A DNA stretch of 64,000 nucleotides. It comes from G963665215 sp963665215 (lineage in GTDB: Bacteria > Chloroflexota > Dehalococcoidia > Lucifugimonadales > CAUZJF01). Under the pieces are notes generated by a model that searched no databases, was not told where the DNA came from, and saw nothing but the letters and a program-made list of their open reading frames with translations. The stretch lies in contig CAXXWW010000002.1 in NCBI GenBank assembly GCA_963665215.2, forward strand, positions 1 to 64,000. The letters are read 5' to 3'. Shown here one piece after another: positions 25,138-34,566 of this stretch (its first letter is position 1; every line of letters begins with the position of its first letter). A program made the translations under genes and the position numbers.

Positions 25138-25680
25138 CTATGGCGAAGCGCCGCCGCCCGAAGGCGGAGTTTTTAAAGTGAGGTCCGTGCTGGCGTAGAA
25201 CGTCCCGTCGGGGCCAAGAAGACCCCACTTGTAGTGGTAGACGGTGTCCGGCTGCAGCCCCCTCAGGGTATGGTAATGGTCTGTATGTCCTCCACGAGAC
25301 ATGGAGTCGTCGGTGGAAATCTGACCATAGTCGGTCGTTATGCCGTGGGCAATTGAGCACGTGGTGGGGAGCTTCGTGACCATTTGGATGCTAGCCGAAC
25401 TCGGCTTGAGCTCGACGACGGTCGGCTGGAAAGCCATGAGCTCGTTGATTGTCACCACTACTCCGATGTCCTCCAGTGTGCGTTCGAGGACCTTTGTTTC
25501 CAGGTCCGATTTCTCTGCCTCTAACGTCTGCACCTGCGCCTGCGCGGCCTGCAAGTCACCCTGGACCGCCTGGAGCTCTTCCTCGGACACTCCTCCCCCG
25601 CAGGCGACCATCAGAATAGGAAGCGCGGCAAGCGCGGGAGACCATGCCAGTAGCCGTTTCGTAGCCTGGTAAGGCCTCAT
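25138..25680 (-). CDS. Lipoprotein with coiled coil and Fn3-like domain
   Basis: The 180-residue product has a lipoprotein signal (LAALPILMVAC, Cys near residue 27). A short coiled coil follows (about 31-70, SEEELQAVQGDLQAAQAQVQ, then TLEAEKSDLETKVL). The C-terminal beta domain (about 90-175) carries THYG-like and L-x-P-x-T-x-Y-x-Y-K motifs (ITTDYGQIST, LRGLQPDTVYHYKWG), as in the fibronectin-type domain at the N-terminus of purple acid phosphatases. No enzyme domain is present, so a binding or structural role at the cell surface is inferred. ATG 25680 follows GAGGGAGGG. It is the second gene of a probable pair with the lipoprotein at 25729-26319. Confidence 0.6.
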   Translation of the reverse strand: MRPYQATKRLLAWSPALAALPILMVACGGGVSEEELQAVQGDLQAAQAQVQTLEAEKSDLETKVLERTLEDIGVVVTINELMAFQPTVVELKPSSASIQMVTKLPTTCSIAHGITTDYGQISTDDSMSRGGHTDHYHTLRGLQPDTVYHYKWGLLGPDGTFYASTDLTLKTPPSGGGASP

Positions 25681-25728
25681 TTTTCCCTCCCTCTGCGGGC
25701 TCACCTATGCGCCTGAACACACGCTGGA

Positions 25729-26319
25729 TTACCCGGTGGTCTCCACTACACTCACTTTGGCGACTCCGCCCTCATTGCCGACACTGACGGTGACTGTGTA
25801 CGTCCCGTCTCGGAGGTACAGGTTGTCGCCGAAGTGAGGCTCGCTGGCGCGGTGATTTGAAAGCAGGCACGCCTTCACGTATGGGGTCTGGCCGGCGGGA
25901 TGAACATCGGCGCCGAACTCCCTGGATTCTCCTGTTGCCGGGTCCGTTATCCTAACCGTGGGGAGCAGGTCCTTCACTTCAGATCCAGTGCTCCTATCGA
26001 AAATATGGACCTCGAGATGGTGGTTGACCGGCTGTCCCCGATCCACCGCAGTCATGGTCGCGCCCATTTGCATCACTGCCATCGATACCCTGGGCCCGGT
26101 CTTTAGCATGATCCGGTAGGACGGCGTCTGGATACTGTAATCCAGCCACTCAGTTGGGTTCTTAGACGTTTCCGTGACCGCCGACTCGGAACAGGCGAGG
26201 CCAGCGAGAGGGATCACGACAAGGGCAACTGTGGCTAGCGGCAACAACAGCGTCCAGTCTCTATACACGATCCGCCTCCGGCTTACGTCGGTGATCGCGG
26301 CCGACCTCTTCGCCGACAT
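25729..26319 (-). CDS. Lipoprotein with a single beta-sandwich domain, P19-like at low confidence
   Basis: From ATG 26319 the 196-residue protein has an N-terminal signal (LPLATVALVVIPLAGLAC). The mature part is beta-rich: QPVNHHLEVHIFDRSTG, VRITDPATGESREFGADVHP, and the ending HFGDNLYLRDGTYTVTVSVG. The last pattern (H-x-G-x-N-x-x-L-x-x-G-x-Y-x-V-x-V) and the His/Met-rich early part (MAVMQMGATM, NHHLEVH) resemble the periplasmic iron/copper-binding P19 family, but overall similarity is uncertain. A metal-binding role is inferred only. The longer open frame to 26544 is unlikely to be coding because the signal peptide begins at 26319. It heads a two-gene unit with the coiled-coil lipoprotein. 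Confidence 0.5.
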   Translation of the reverse strand: MSAKRSAAITDVSRRRIVYRDWTLLLPLATVALVVIPLAGLACSESAVTETSKNPTEWLDYSIQTPSYRIMLKTGPRVSMAVMQMGATMTAVDRGQPVNHHLEVHIFDRSTGSEVKDLLPTVRITDPATGESREFGADVHPAGQTPYVKACLLSNHRASEPHFGDNLYLRDGTYTVTVSVGNEGGVAKVSVVETTG

Positions 26320-26613
26320 TCCCAATATCAAGCTACCTGGACCCAGGCAACACGCCATTCTAGACGAGAGCCATAGTATATTCCATTTCTCATCAACCGG
26401 CTCGACGAGGCCCGTGCCAAGCGGGTTGGAGCGCCCGAAGGCGGTCCGGCTTGTGGGCCGCATATCCGGCTGCGAGAGCCGGACGGCACTGTGCGTCCGC
26501 GCGTCTGCCAGGCCGTCACGGGCCGCCCCGGACCTCGCCCCCACTACCGTCGAGAACCTGCGGATCGAGTAACCGGCCCCAATCGGGGGACAGTAATGGA
26601 ACCTTTATCCAAC

Positions 26614-26631
26614 CTATACCGTCCTGTATAG
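26614..26631. promoter_or_regulatory. CTATAC-N6-GTATAG palindrome, candidate operator
   Basis: A perfect 6-6-6 inverted repeat lies 62 bases upstream of the anti-sigma-like gene. Its right half (TATAGT, 26627-26632) could also serve as a -10 box. No ECF-type AAC/CGT promoter pair is obvious. Confidence 0.35.
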
Positions 26632-26693
26632 TGTTAGCAGTCCGCCGAGCCTACGGCCGGGCTGCCCGAGACCGGTGATACGAAGCGACCACG

Positions 26694-27512
26694 GTGTCTG
26701 GAATGCTGGGAGTTGGAAGACATAGCAAGCTCCGCACGCTGCTCTCCTCGTATATCGATGGGCAGGTCGACGACGCGGAGGCCCGGCGGGTGGAGGGTCA
26801 CCTGGCGTCATGCGACGAGTGCCAGCGTGACCTTGAGACACTCAGGACGACGGTTGGCTTGCTGAGGGAGCTCCCGGAGATCGCACCGGTCCGCTCCTTC
26901 ACGCTCGAGGCTGCGCCCCCGGCCGTTCGAGAAACCCGTATCTACGTGTGGGCCACCGGTCTTGCAACGTCGATGGCCGCCTTGCTGCTTGCCGCTCTGG
27001 TGCTATCAGATGTGTTCGATGTCATTGAGCAGACGGGACAGGTCTCCGTGGCGCCAATGGCAGCGCGAGCCGTTCCAGCGCCCGAGATCTCGGCACTCGC
27101 ACCCGCCGCGGCGATGGCTGCCCCAGCACCCGCTCCGGCTCCGGCCGCAGCGCCCGCACCCGCCCTGGCAATGGCTGCACCAGCGCCGGCTCCGGCCCCA
27201 GCGCCAGCACCCGCGCCGGAGATAGAGTCGCAGGCCGCTCCTGTGGAGCAGGCGCCGCAAGCGGAGTCGCCCACCATCGCAGCGGCCGCGCCCGCCGTGG
27301 CGATGGCTGCCCCAGCGCCCGCGCCCGCCGTGGCGATGGCTGCCCCGGCGGCCGCAGCCGAGGCCGAGGCGGTCCCAGGCGCGGCTGCGTCTGCCTCCAG
27401 TCGCGTGAGTCTGCCCCTGTGGCAGCTAGAGGTGGCTGCGGGCGTGGCATCCGGCCTCCTGCTGCTGGCCACTCTGTGGACCGGCTTGCGCGGCAGCCAC
27501 CGGTACCGCTAG
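26694..27512 (+). CDS. Anti-sigma-factor-like membrane protein with zinc finger
   Basis: The 272-residue product has an N-terminal zf-HC2/ZAS domain (LLSSYIDGQVDDAEARRVEG, then HLASCDECQRDL: His-x3-Cys-x2-Cys), which in this family holds an ECF sigma factor at the membrane. A first membrane helix (about 82-102), a long Ala-Pro-rich low-complexity region (about 120-230, repeated VAMAAPAPAP units) and a second membrane helix (VAAGVASGLLLLATLWTGL) follow. The sigma gene that normally precedes such a protein is absent: upstream lie divergent lipoprotein genes and a palindrome. Start is GTG 26694 or ATG 26703. The repeat region is probably a cell-wall-spanning spacer. Confidence 0.65.
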   Translation: MSGMLGVGRHSKLRTLLSSYIDGQVDDAEARRVEGHLASCDECQRDLETLRTTVGLLRELPEIAPVRSFTLEAAPPAVRETRIYVWATGLATSMAALLLAALVLSDVFDVIEQTGQVSVAPMAARAVPAPEISALAPAAAMAAPAPAPAPAAAPAPALAMAAPAPAPAPAPAPAPEIESQAAPVEQAPQAESPTIAAAAPAVAMAAPAPAPAVAMAAPAAAAEAEAVPGAAASASSRVSLPLWQLEVAAGVASGLLLLATLWTGLRGSHRYR

Positions 27513-27701
27513 CGCCGGCTCCGCAATCCTGCAGCCTCAAGTAGATATCTATTCATGACCAGTTCACCATACCCCGGCCATCAGCCAGCCACTCCCGCTA
27601 CCCCGTCCGCGGGACTGGAACGGGTGGACTTTAGCAACTTCGCTCAACGTAGTTGACATGCTACCGCTCTACCTCACCCCTTGGCCCCCTCTCCGCGTGC
27701 G

Positions 27702-28987
27702 TGTATAGACCGGGGACATAGCTTACACATGTTCGGGGACATGGTGGACACCATAATAGGCATGACTTCATTGCAAGGAGGTGGTCATGCCATGGAAGGA
27801 GATGTCCGTTATGTCTCAGAGGAGAGAGTTCGTGGAGCTGGCGCAGGCTGAAGGCACCAACAAAAGGGGCCTTTGCCGTCGCTTCGGGATCAGCCCTACG
27901 ACTGGATACAAGTGGCTTGGGCGTTTCCGTGAAGGGAGCGAGGCAGGCCTGGTCGAGCTGCCGCGGCGGCCTCACTACTCGCCTGCACGTACCCCATCGC
28001 AGGTTGAGCAGGCGGTGCTGTCTGCCCGTGCGGCCCATCCGGCCTGGGGAGCTCGTAAGCTGCGACGGTGGCTTTTGGACCGCAGGGATGTGTTTGAGGC
28101 GGACATGCCGGCCCCCAGTACTATCACGGCGATCTTGCGTCGTCATGGCCGCATTGACCCCGCCGAGGGGCCCAAGCACCGTTCCTGGCAGCGATTTGAA
28201 CACCAGGCACCCAACGACCTGTGGCAGATGGACTTCAAAGGCCACTTCCCCCTTACCCGAGGACGCTGCCACCCTCTGACTGTTCTGGACGATCACTCTC
28301 GGTTTGCCTTGGGGCTGCAGGCCTGCGGTAACGAGCAGGGAGAGATGGTGCAACAGCGCCTGACGGCTATCTTCCGGCGCTACGGCCTGCCCAACACAAT
28401 GTTGATGGACAATGGCTCCCCGTGGGGCCATGACCAAGACCACCCCTACACACCTTTTACAGTCTGGCTGCTGAGGTTGGGCATCGGAGTCAGTCATGGA
28501 CGCCCTTATCACCCTCAGACACAGGGAAAAGATGAGCGCTTCCACCGAACCATGACCGTTGAAGTGCTGCAGGGGAGCAGCTTCACTGATCTGGCGCACT
28601 GCCAGAGAGCCTTCGACCTGTGGCGGGACATCTACAACTTGGAGCGGCCCCATGACGCCCTTGACCTTGCTACTCCGGCCACCAAGTACCAAGTGAGCCA
28701 AAGACTGTTTCCCGAGGTCCTTCCACCCTTGGAGTACGAACCAACCGACCTGGTACGCCGTGTTCACGACAAAGGTAGGCTCCAGTTGTTTGGCCGTATC
28801 TTCAAGGTACCTAAGGCCTTCAAGGGCATGCCAGTGGCTATTCGGCCGACAACTGACGATGGAGTCTGGAACGTCTTCTTCGCCACTCATCAAATCGCCC
28901 AGCTTGACCTCAGGCACGATGCCTAACATACTCAAATGTGTCCACCATGTCTCCGAACACCCGTCCACCATGTGTCCGGTCCATACA
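27702..28987 (+). mobile_element. IS481-family element, copy 2, with clean target duplication
   Basis: This 1286-bp copy is flanked by GCGTGCG on both sides (27695-27701 and 28988-28994). Rejoining the flanks gives CCTCTCCGCGTGCGGAGAGG, the centre of a REP-like palindrome. It differs from copy 1 by single bases (for example CATTGCAAGG for CATTACAAGG before the gene). Confidence 0.94.
27787..28926 (+). CDS. IS481-family transposase, copy 2
   Basis: The protein is identical over its 379 residues to the one at 23656-24795 (helix-turn-helix, then DDE core with WQMDFKGHF, MDNGSPWG and QGKDERFHRT). It is intact with the same AAGGAGG site before the ATG. Because the ends, target duplication and gene are all whole, this copy is probably functional. 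Confidence 0.95.
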   Translation: MPWKEMSVMSQRREFVELAQAEGTNKRGLCRRFGISPTTGYKWLGRFREGSEAGLVELPRRPHYSPARTPSQVEQAVLSARAAHPAWGARKLRRWLLDRRDVFEADMPAPSTITAILRRHGRIDPAEGPKHRSWQRFEHQAPNDLWQMDFKGHFPLTRGRCHPLTVLDDHSRFALGLQACGNEQGEMVQQRLTAIFRRYGLPNTMLMDNGSPWGHDQDHPYTPFTVWLLRLGIGVSHGRPYHPQTQGKDERFHRTMTVEVLQGSSFTDLAHCQRAFDLWRDIYNLERPHDALDLATPATKYQVSQRLFPEVLPPLEYEPTDLVRRVHDKGRLQLFGRIFKVPKAFKGMPVAIRPTTDDGVWNVFFATHQIAQLDLRHDA

Positions 28988-29049
28988 GCGTGCGGAGAGG
29001 GGGGTCTGAGAGCTGGTCTCGCCATTGATCCCCGTGGGTGAGGTCTGCG

Positions 29050-29607
29050 CTAAGGGCCGTCCCCCGTGCTCAGCTCCACGGGTAGGTCTTTGTCCTCCAG
29101 ACGGGCCAGCATGAACAGTAGGTCCGAGAGGCGGTTCAAATAGCGCAGCACCTCGGTGGCCACCAGCTTCCCCTGCTCGTCGAGCGCCACAACGCGCCTT
29201 TCGGCCGTGCGCAGAAGGCTGCGCGCGAGGTCAAGCGCCCCCGACCCCGGGGAACCACCAGGGACGATAAAGGCACGGGGCAGGTCTACTTCCGCGTCCA
29301 CCTCGTCAATATAGCCCTCGAGGTTGGTCACCATGTCGGCGGTAACCACCGAGAACTTGGTCCGCAGAACTTGGTACTGAGAAGGGTCAGTGGCAAGCTC
29401 TGCGCCTACGACAAACATCTCGCGCTGCACCTTAAGCAGGAGCTCCTTAACACGCTGATTCTGGCACAGGGCTCTCGCGAGCCCCATAGCAGATACGGCC
29501 GCGTCGGCATCGCCGTACGCCTCGCACCTGGGGTCCGTCTTGGACACCCTACCTCCGAACAGGAGACCCGTCTCTCCTCTGTCGCCCCTCTTGGTGTAAA
29601 TCTTCAT
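29050..29607 (-). CDS. PduO-type ATP:cob(I)alamin adenosyltransferase
   Basis: This 185-residue cytoplasmic enzyme transfers the adenosyl group of ATP to cob(I)alamin, making coenzyme B12. The N-terminal ATP-binding signature KIYTKRGDRGETGLLFGGR is complete. The later motifs LPRAFIVPGGSPGSGALDLA and the C-terminal RTAERRVVALDE and LRYLNRLSDLLFMLAR (with the R-x-x-x-R and N-R-L-S-D residues) match the PduO family. GGAGGT precedes ATG 29607; the 18 extra codons upstream are not part of the family. It lies 66 bases downstream of the broken glycosyltransferase on the same strand. No other B12 genes are nearby. Confidence 0.92.
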   Translation of the reverse strand: MKIYTKRGDRGETGLLFGGRVSKTDPRCEAYGDADAAVSAMGLARALCQNQRVKELLLKVQREMFVVGAELATDPSQYQVLRTKFSVVTADMVTNLEGYIDEVDAEVDLPRAFIVPGGSPGSGALDLARSLLRTAERRVVALDEQGKLVATEVLRYLNRLSDLLFMLARLEDKDLPVELSTGDGP

Positions 29608-30362
29608 ATCCGGTGACCTCCGGCACCGGCAGATTATATCAGCAAGGGGCGGCGCCGGCACTCGCCGCTGCCGTTACTCTCGCACCTCGTACGCCACGAA
29701 TATCTCGGAGATGGTCCGATCCGGGTCGGCGCGACCGGTGAAGGTGCGGGCAACTCCACCCGGCAGCTCTTGCCGCACCTGCTCCAGTATGTTCCGGGTC
29801 TCGGGTAACGAGATGTACACTGCTCGGACACCGTCTGCCGGCCGCGGTATGCGACACGGGCTACCGGGACATCGCACGTCTTCCAGGGCCAGGTCCCGAC
29901 CGTAGGTGTGAAACCTAATGATGGGATGGGCGGCGTACACACCCTGTGTGCGCAAGATGTAGACTTGCGTGCCCTTCTCTTGCGAAGATAGGTAGTCGCC
30001 TATGGTGCTCATCGGCCCGATCCAGGGCCAGTAAATGACGTAAGGCGTCACCGGGTAGTCCCTGAAATATGCTTGATAGTGCCATCTGAATCCAAACAGC
30101 GAGATGACGGCAAAGGCTAGCAGGAAGGCAGGCGCCATGAGCCGTCTCGCGAGGGCGGGCGTCGATGCCAGCCTCCATGAATGTGGGACCCACCTGATGC
30201 CCTCCAGCTTCAGCAGCTCAACGGGCCTGACCAGGCCAAGCGCCACCAGGAGCGTGGTGGCCGGGAAGAGGCCCACCAGTCTCGGCACGAAAGGGGGTGT
30301 GTCGGTCAGGATGCCCCCGATGGCCAGGGTAAGCCCGAACCAGATGAGCAGGAAGGCGTTAG

Positions 30363-32081
30363 CCCGAATCCACCGAAGGACACCGATGGACGGCGTGAGG
30401 AAAGCGGAAGGGGGGTGAGGGAGCTACAGGGGAAATAGCCTGGGTTCCATTTGGGGTAGGGAGGTCGGCGGACGGTCTTCATCGCCGCACAGGGGCCCCT
30501 ATGGCCGTCTGCGGGAGCTGCGATGCGCGGGATGGCGAGAGAATACGCAGCAGGGAACTCTCTCGGACCGGGCTGGCACGAGTCTGCGGGGATCTTCGGT
30601 TGTCCGGTGGGTGGGTCGGTCGCCGACGGTGCCGTCAGGCCGGGAGTGGAATGGCTCGCAGCCGGGCCAAGGCGCGGCTGAACTTCTCAGCCCAAGGCCA
30701 GCGATCCGGAAGATGCAGGGTCAACCGGCGTGCCGAGCGGGTGAGCCGTCCGGCCAGGGAGAAGAACCGCCGCCGGAGGGTCTTGGTGGTGGCTATCCGC
30801 TCTCCCAGACCGATCCGCGCCGTCCAGCGGGCCAGGTTGTGGGCCATCGTCTGGACGGCCAGCCAGGCGCCGTTGGCGGCGAAGCGGCCCGAGGGGAGAT
30901 GGTTCAGCCCGACGCCGTACTTGAGGTCGCGTATGGCATTCTCGATCTCGGCGTGGCGGCGATGGTCAGCCTCCAGTTCGAGCAACTCCCCGTCCCGGTC
31001 GGTGATGAAGCCATGATAGCTGTATTTGGCGAAGAGGGCCAGTTGGGAACCGGGCGTGGGCTTCACCCGCCGGACGATGAGCCGTACCGGCGCGGCGTCC
31101 GCCTCGGCCTGGAAGGGGGTGCAGGTGGTCTCGGCCACATCGGCGGCGCCGTCCATCCAGTAAGGAATCGGCGTCCAGGCATCTTCGGGTATCGCCTCGA
31201 TGAGATTGTGCAGGCTTTTGTGCTGGCGGATGGTGATGGAGAAGCGGACATCCATCTTGCGGCAGACGGATACCACGCCATGAGTGTAGAACCCGCTGTC
31301 GGCCCGTAGCGTGAGTCGTCCGTTGGCCCCGGCGTAGCGCACCCGTCCCACCGTCTCCCGTAGGAAGTGGGCGGCGCCGCGGGCGGTGTTGGCCCGGCCC
31401 TCGCGCAGCCGGGACATCAGCACGTCTCCGGTGCCGGCGGCGATGGCCAGCAGCGGGTGGTAGCCCCGCTTGCCGGTATAGCCGTGGTGGCGGGCGCCCT
31501 CCTTGGCCAGTCCGTAGGTCTCGCAGATGGTGGAGTCCAGGTCAATGGTCAGGGGCCCGTCGCCGGGTCCCGCCCCGGCCTGCCAAGCCCGGGCCAGCAA
31601 CTCGCGGCTCACCCGGTCGAGTTGACGGACGTGGCCCCACCGGAAGCTGCGCAGGAAGGTGCCCAGGGTGGATGGCGCCTTGAGAGTGCCGCCCAGGGTG
31701 CAGGCCGTCCCCCCGGTGCGCAACACATCGGCGTCGTCAATGCAGTCGCCCCCAGCCAGCGCAGACGCCACCAGCGTCATCATCTTGTCGCTCGTGTTCG
31801 CCCGCCCCGGGGCATCGCCCAGGTCGAGGCGCTGCCGGACGAGTTCGGGCAGGCCGAGGTGCCGCGCCAGGGTGGCCGGAAGGAGCAGCCCGGCATTGGC
31901 CACCAAGCGGCGGTCGTCGAAGGTGATTTGGATCCGGTCGGGGTGGTTGCGTGGCAGCATCTACTGGGTGCTCCTTTTCCGGGGCCGTTTTTTTGCTACA
32001 AAACCATTATCCCAGAAGCACAGGAGCACCTTCTTGCCGCCTCAGGACGCTAACCCGACGCCCTCCTTCGGTGGATTCGGG
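30363..32081 (-). mobile_element. IS1380-family element, copy B
   Basis: This 1719-bp copy has the same CCCGAATCCACCGAAGGA ends as copies A and C, in reverse orientation. The flanking five bases GTTAG (30358-30362) and GTAAG (32082-32086) match at four positions, so the duplication has mutated or the element arrived by recombination. Confidence 0.92.
30635..31960 (-). CDS. IS1380-family transposase, copy B
   Basis: The gene is intact with 441 residues and the same catalytic blocks as copy A (LTIDLDSTICE, LTLRADSGFY, HAEIENAIRDLKYG). A Val-to-Leu change in GGTLKAPSTL and a few silent changes separate it from copies A and C, so copies A and C are closer to one another in this region. Confidence 0.95.
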   Translation of the reverse strand: MLPRNHPDRIQITFDDRRLVANAGLLLPATLARHLGLPELVRQRLDLGDAPGRANTSDKMMTLVASALAGGDCIDDADVLRTGGTACTLGGTLKAPSTLGTFLRSFRWGHVRQLDRVSRELLARAWQAGAGPGDGPLTIDLDSTICETYGLAKEGARHHGYTGKRGYHPLLAIAAGTGDVLMSRLREGRANTARGAAHFLRETVGRVRYAGANGRLTLRADSGFYTHGVVSVCRKMDVRFSITIRQHKSLHNLIEAIPEDAWTPIPYWMDGAADVAETTCTPFQAEADAAPVRLIVRRVKPTPGSQLALFAKYSYHGFITDRDGELLELEADHRRHAEIENAIRDLKYGVGLNHLPSGRFAANGAWLAVQTMAHNLARWTARIGLGERIATTKTLRRRFFSLAGRLTRSARRLTLHLPDRWPWAEKFSRALARLRAIPLPA

Positions 32082-33280
32082 GTAAGGCGCCCGTCGCACC
32101 GAGAGTAAAGCCGCGCCGATGGCGATGAAAAAAAGCCATCGCCCCGCCGGGTCCAGCACGGGCGCATCGTAGCCGTATTGATTGCTGGTGTCGCCGCCCC
32201 GGTAAAACACCTTGAAGGTGTGATAGGCCTGGAGTCGAAGGACCTCAACGGTGCTCTCTGTTCCCCACCCTTTTTTGTACCGGTACAGGTCGCTCAGGAT
32301 GAATACCTCGGTGGGTCGCTGGCGAAACTCATCGGGTTTGAGGACAGGGAATGCGAGCCATGGCAGGATGGCCAGCGCGAACCCCAGCACGCCCCACAGG
32401 GCCAGGCGCCAGGCCTTCCGCGCTTCTCTGCGACGCAGCGCCAGCGCCCACACGACGAAAGCGCCCAGGATGACCGGAACGACCCAGGAGCCGAAGTAAA
32501 GGTAGAGGCCAACGCCGACCATCGCCCCTCCAAGGGCGGTCGGCAGCCGGCGCCGGCGGCTGAACCCTTGCCATAGCAGGGTGAAGGCCAGCAGTTCCAC
32601 AGTCATGGACTGCTGGTTGACCAGCCCGATTCGGCTGAAGGCCAGGGCGAAGTGGTTGAACGATAGCAACGTCGCCGCCATTAACCCCACGCGCCAGGAG
32701 AACATGCTCCTCCCGAGGAAGAAAGTGAGGAGCACGGCGCCGAGTCCAAAGGCAACTTCGGTGATCCGCAGGTTCCAGACGGTGGGTCCCAAGAGCTTGA
32801 GGACAATGCCCGTGGGCAAAAACGCCGTGTTCAAGTGGTGTGTCCAGCCGTACTCCAGGACTGAACGTTTGCCATCTATGATCTCCAGGGCGTTGACGCC
32901 CTGTGCCGCCTCATCGATGTGCAGTGGTGGGGGCAGCCCAGTCAGGTCCAGGAGGCGAAGGTAGGCCGCCAGCCCCATGACGAGCATGATCGCGATGGCT
33001 ATTCCGACCCAGGGGTGCCCGGCGAGTGGGCCAACGATGCCAGTGCGCATAGGCCCGGCCCCATTGGGCACCAGCGGCGGCCGCGCTCTCTCACTCGAGC
33101 TAAACATCTGGACGCCCTGTCTCCCTCCGAGCCGGGACTCCCAATATCCCCGTGGGCGGGAGACGTCGGGGAAGCCGGTCTCTCGGCAGCGATAGCGTAC
33201 GCTGGCCATCCTGCTCTTTCAAGACCTGGGACGCCGTTAATGTGCTTCTCAGGAGACACACAGCGGCCCCTCCGGCTTAG

Positions 33281-34566
33281 TGTATGGACCGGACACATGG
33301 TGGACGGGTGTTCGGAGACATGGTGGACACATTTGAGTATGTTAGGCATCGTGCCTGAGGTCAAGCTGGGCGATTTGATGAGTGGCGAAGAAGACGTTCC
33401 AGACTCCATCGTCAGTTGTCGGCCGAATAGCCACTGGCATGCCCTTGAAGGCCTTAGGTACCTTGAAGATACGGCCAAACAACTGGAGCCTACCTTTGTC
33501 GTGAACACGGCGTACCAGGTCGGTTGGTTCGTACTCCAAGGGTGGAAGGACCTCGGGAAACAGTCTTTGGCTCACTTGGTACTTGGTGGCCGGAGTAGCA
33601 AGGTCAAGGGCGTCATGGGGCCGCTCCAAGTTGTAGATGTCCCGCCACAGGTCGAAGGCTCTCTGGCAGTGCGCCAGATCAGTGAAGCTGCTCCCCTGCA
33701 GCACTTCAACGGTCATGGTTCGGTGGAAGCGCTCATCTTTTCCCTGTGTCTGAGGGTGATAAGGGCGTCCATGACTGACTCCGATGCCCAACCTCAGCAG
33801 CCAGACTGTAAAAGGTGTGTAGGGGTGGTCTTGGTCATGGCCCCACGGGGAGCCATTGTCCATCAACATTGTGTTGGGCAGGCCGTAGCGCCGGAAGATA
33901 GCCGTCAGGCGCTGTTGCACCATCTCTCCCTGCTCGTTACCGCAGGCCTGCAGCCCCAAGGCAAACCGAGAGTGATCGTCCAGAACAGTCAGAGGGTGGC
34001 AGCGTCCTCGGGTAAGGGGGAAGTGGCCTTTGAAGTCCATCTGCCACAGGTCGTTGGGTGCCTGGTGTTCAAATCGCTGCCAGGAACGGTGCTTGGGCCC
34101 CTCGGCGGGGTCAATGCGGCCATGACGACGCAAGATCGCCGTGATAGTACTGGGGGCCGGCATGTCCGCCTCAAACACATCCCTGCGGTCCAAAAGCCAC
34201 CGTCGCAGCTTACGAGCTCCCCAGGCCGGATGGGCCGCACGGGCAGACAGCACCGCCTGCTCAACCTGCGATGGGGTACGTGCAGGCGAGTAGTGAGGCC
34301 GCCGCGGCAGCTCGACCAGGCCTGCCTCGCTCCCTTCACGGAAACGCCCAAGCCACTTGTATCCAGTCGTAGGGCTGATCCCGAAGCGACGGCAAAGGCC
34401 CCTTTTGTTGGTGCCTTCAGCCTGCGCCAGCTCCACGAACTCTCTCCTCTGAGACATAACGGACATCTCCTTCCATGGCATGACCACCTCCTTGTAATGA
34501 AGTCATGCCTATTATGGTGTCCACCATGTCCCCGAACATGTGTAAGCTATGTCCCCGGTCTATACA
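33281..34566 (-). mobile_element. IS481-family element, copy 3
   Basis: This 1286-bp copy is reversed. On its gene-start side it abuts GCACGCGGAGAGGGGCCGGG (34567 onwards), the same palindrome arm found beside copies 1 and 2. The other side (CCCCTCCGGCTTAG) is a degenerate arm and gives no exact target duplication. Confidence 0.9.
33342..34481 (-). CDS. IS481-family transposase, copy 3
   Basis: The gene is intact and encodes the same 379-residue protein as copies 1 and 2, with the rve DDE core and the helix-turn-helix N-terminus. The ATG at 34481 is preceded by AAGGAGG. A plus-strand frame of 590 codons covering it (32919-34691) is a GC-driven shadow and should not be annotated. Confidence 0.95.
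   Translation of the reverse strand: MPWKEMSVMSQRREFVELAQAEGTNKRGLCRRFGISPTTGYKWLGRFREGSEAGLVELPRRPHYSPARTPSQVEQAVLSARAAHPAWGARKLRRWLLDRRDVFEADMPAPSTITAILRRHGRIDPAEGPKHRSWQRFEHQAPNDLWQMDFKGHFPLTRGRCHPLTVLDDHSRFALGLQACGNEQGEMVQQRLTAIFRRYGLPNTMLMDNGSPWGHDQDHPYTPFTVWLLRLGIGVSHGRPYHPQTQGKDERFHRTMTVEVLQGSSFTDLAHCQRAFDLWRDIYNLERPHDALDLATPATKYQVSQRLFPEVLPPLEYEPTDLVRRVHDKGRLQLFGRIFKVPKAFKGMPVAIRPTTDDGVWNVFFATHQIAQLDLRHDA

Larger units (their letters stand above)
29674..33107 (-). pseudogene. GT39/PMT-like membrane glycosyltransferase split by IS1380 copy B
   Basis: The N-terminal part (33107 to 32082) has the early acidic motif PPLHIDEAAQGVNALEIIDG and about nine membrane helices (for example ATLLSFNHFALAFSRIGLVN). 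It runs into the element after LLSVRRAPY. Past the element (below 30362) the frame continues without shift (AFLLIWFGLTLAIGGILTD) into a soluble C-terminal domain ending IFVAYEVRE at 29674. So the only lesion is the 1719-bp insertion, flanked by CTTAC and CTAAC on the coding strand, a near-match duplication with one mismatch. The enzyme would transfer sugars from a lipid carrier. Start is uncertain: ATG 33107 (GGAGGGAG about 15 bases upstream) is preferred to 33209. Confidence 0.85.
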
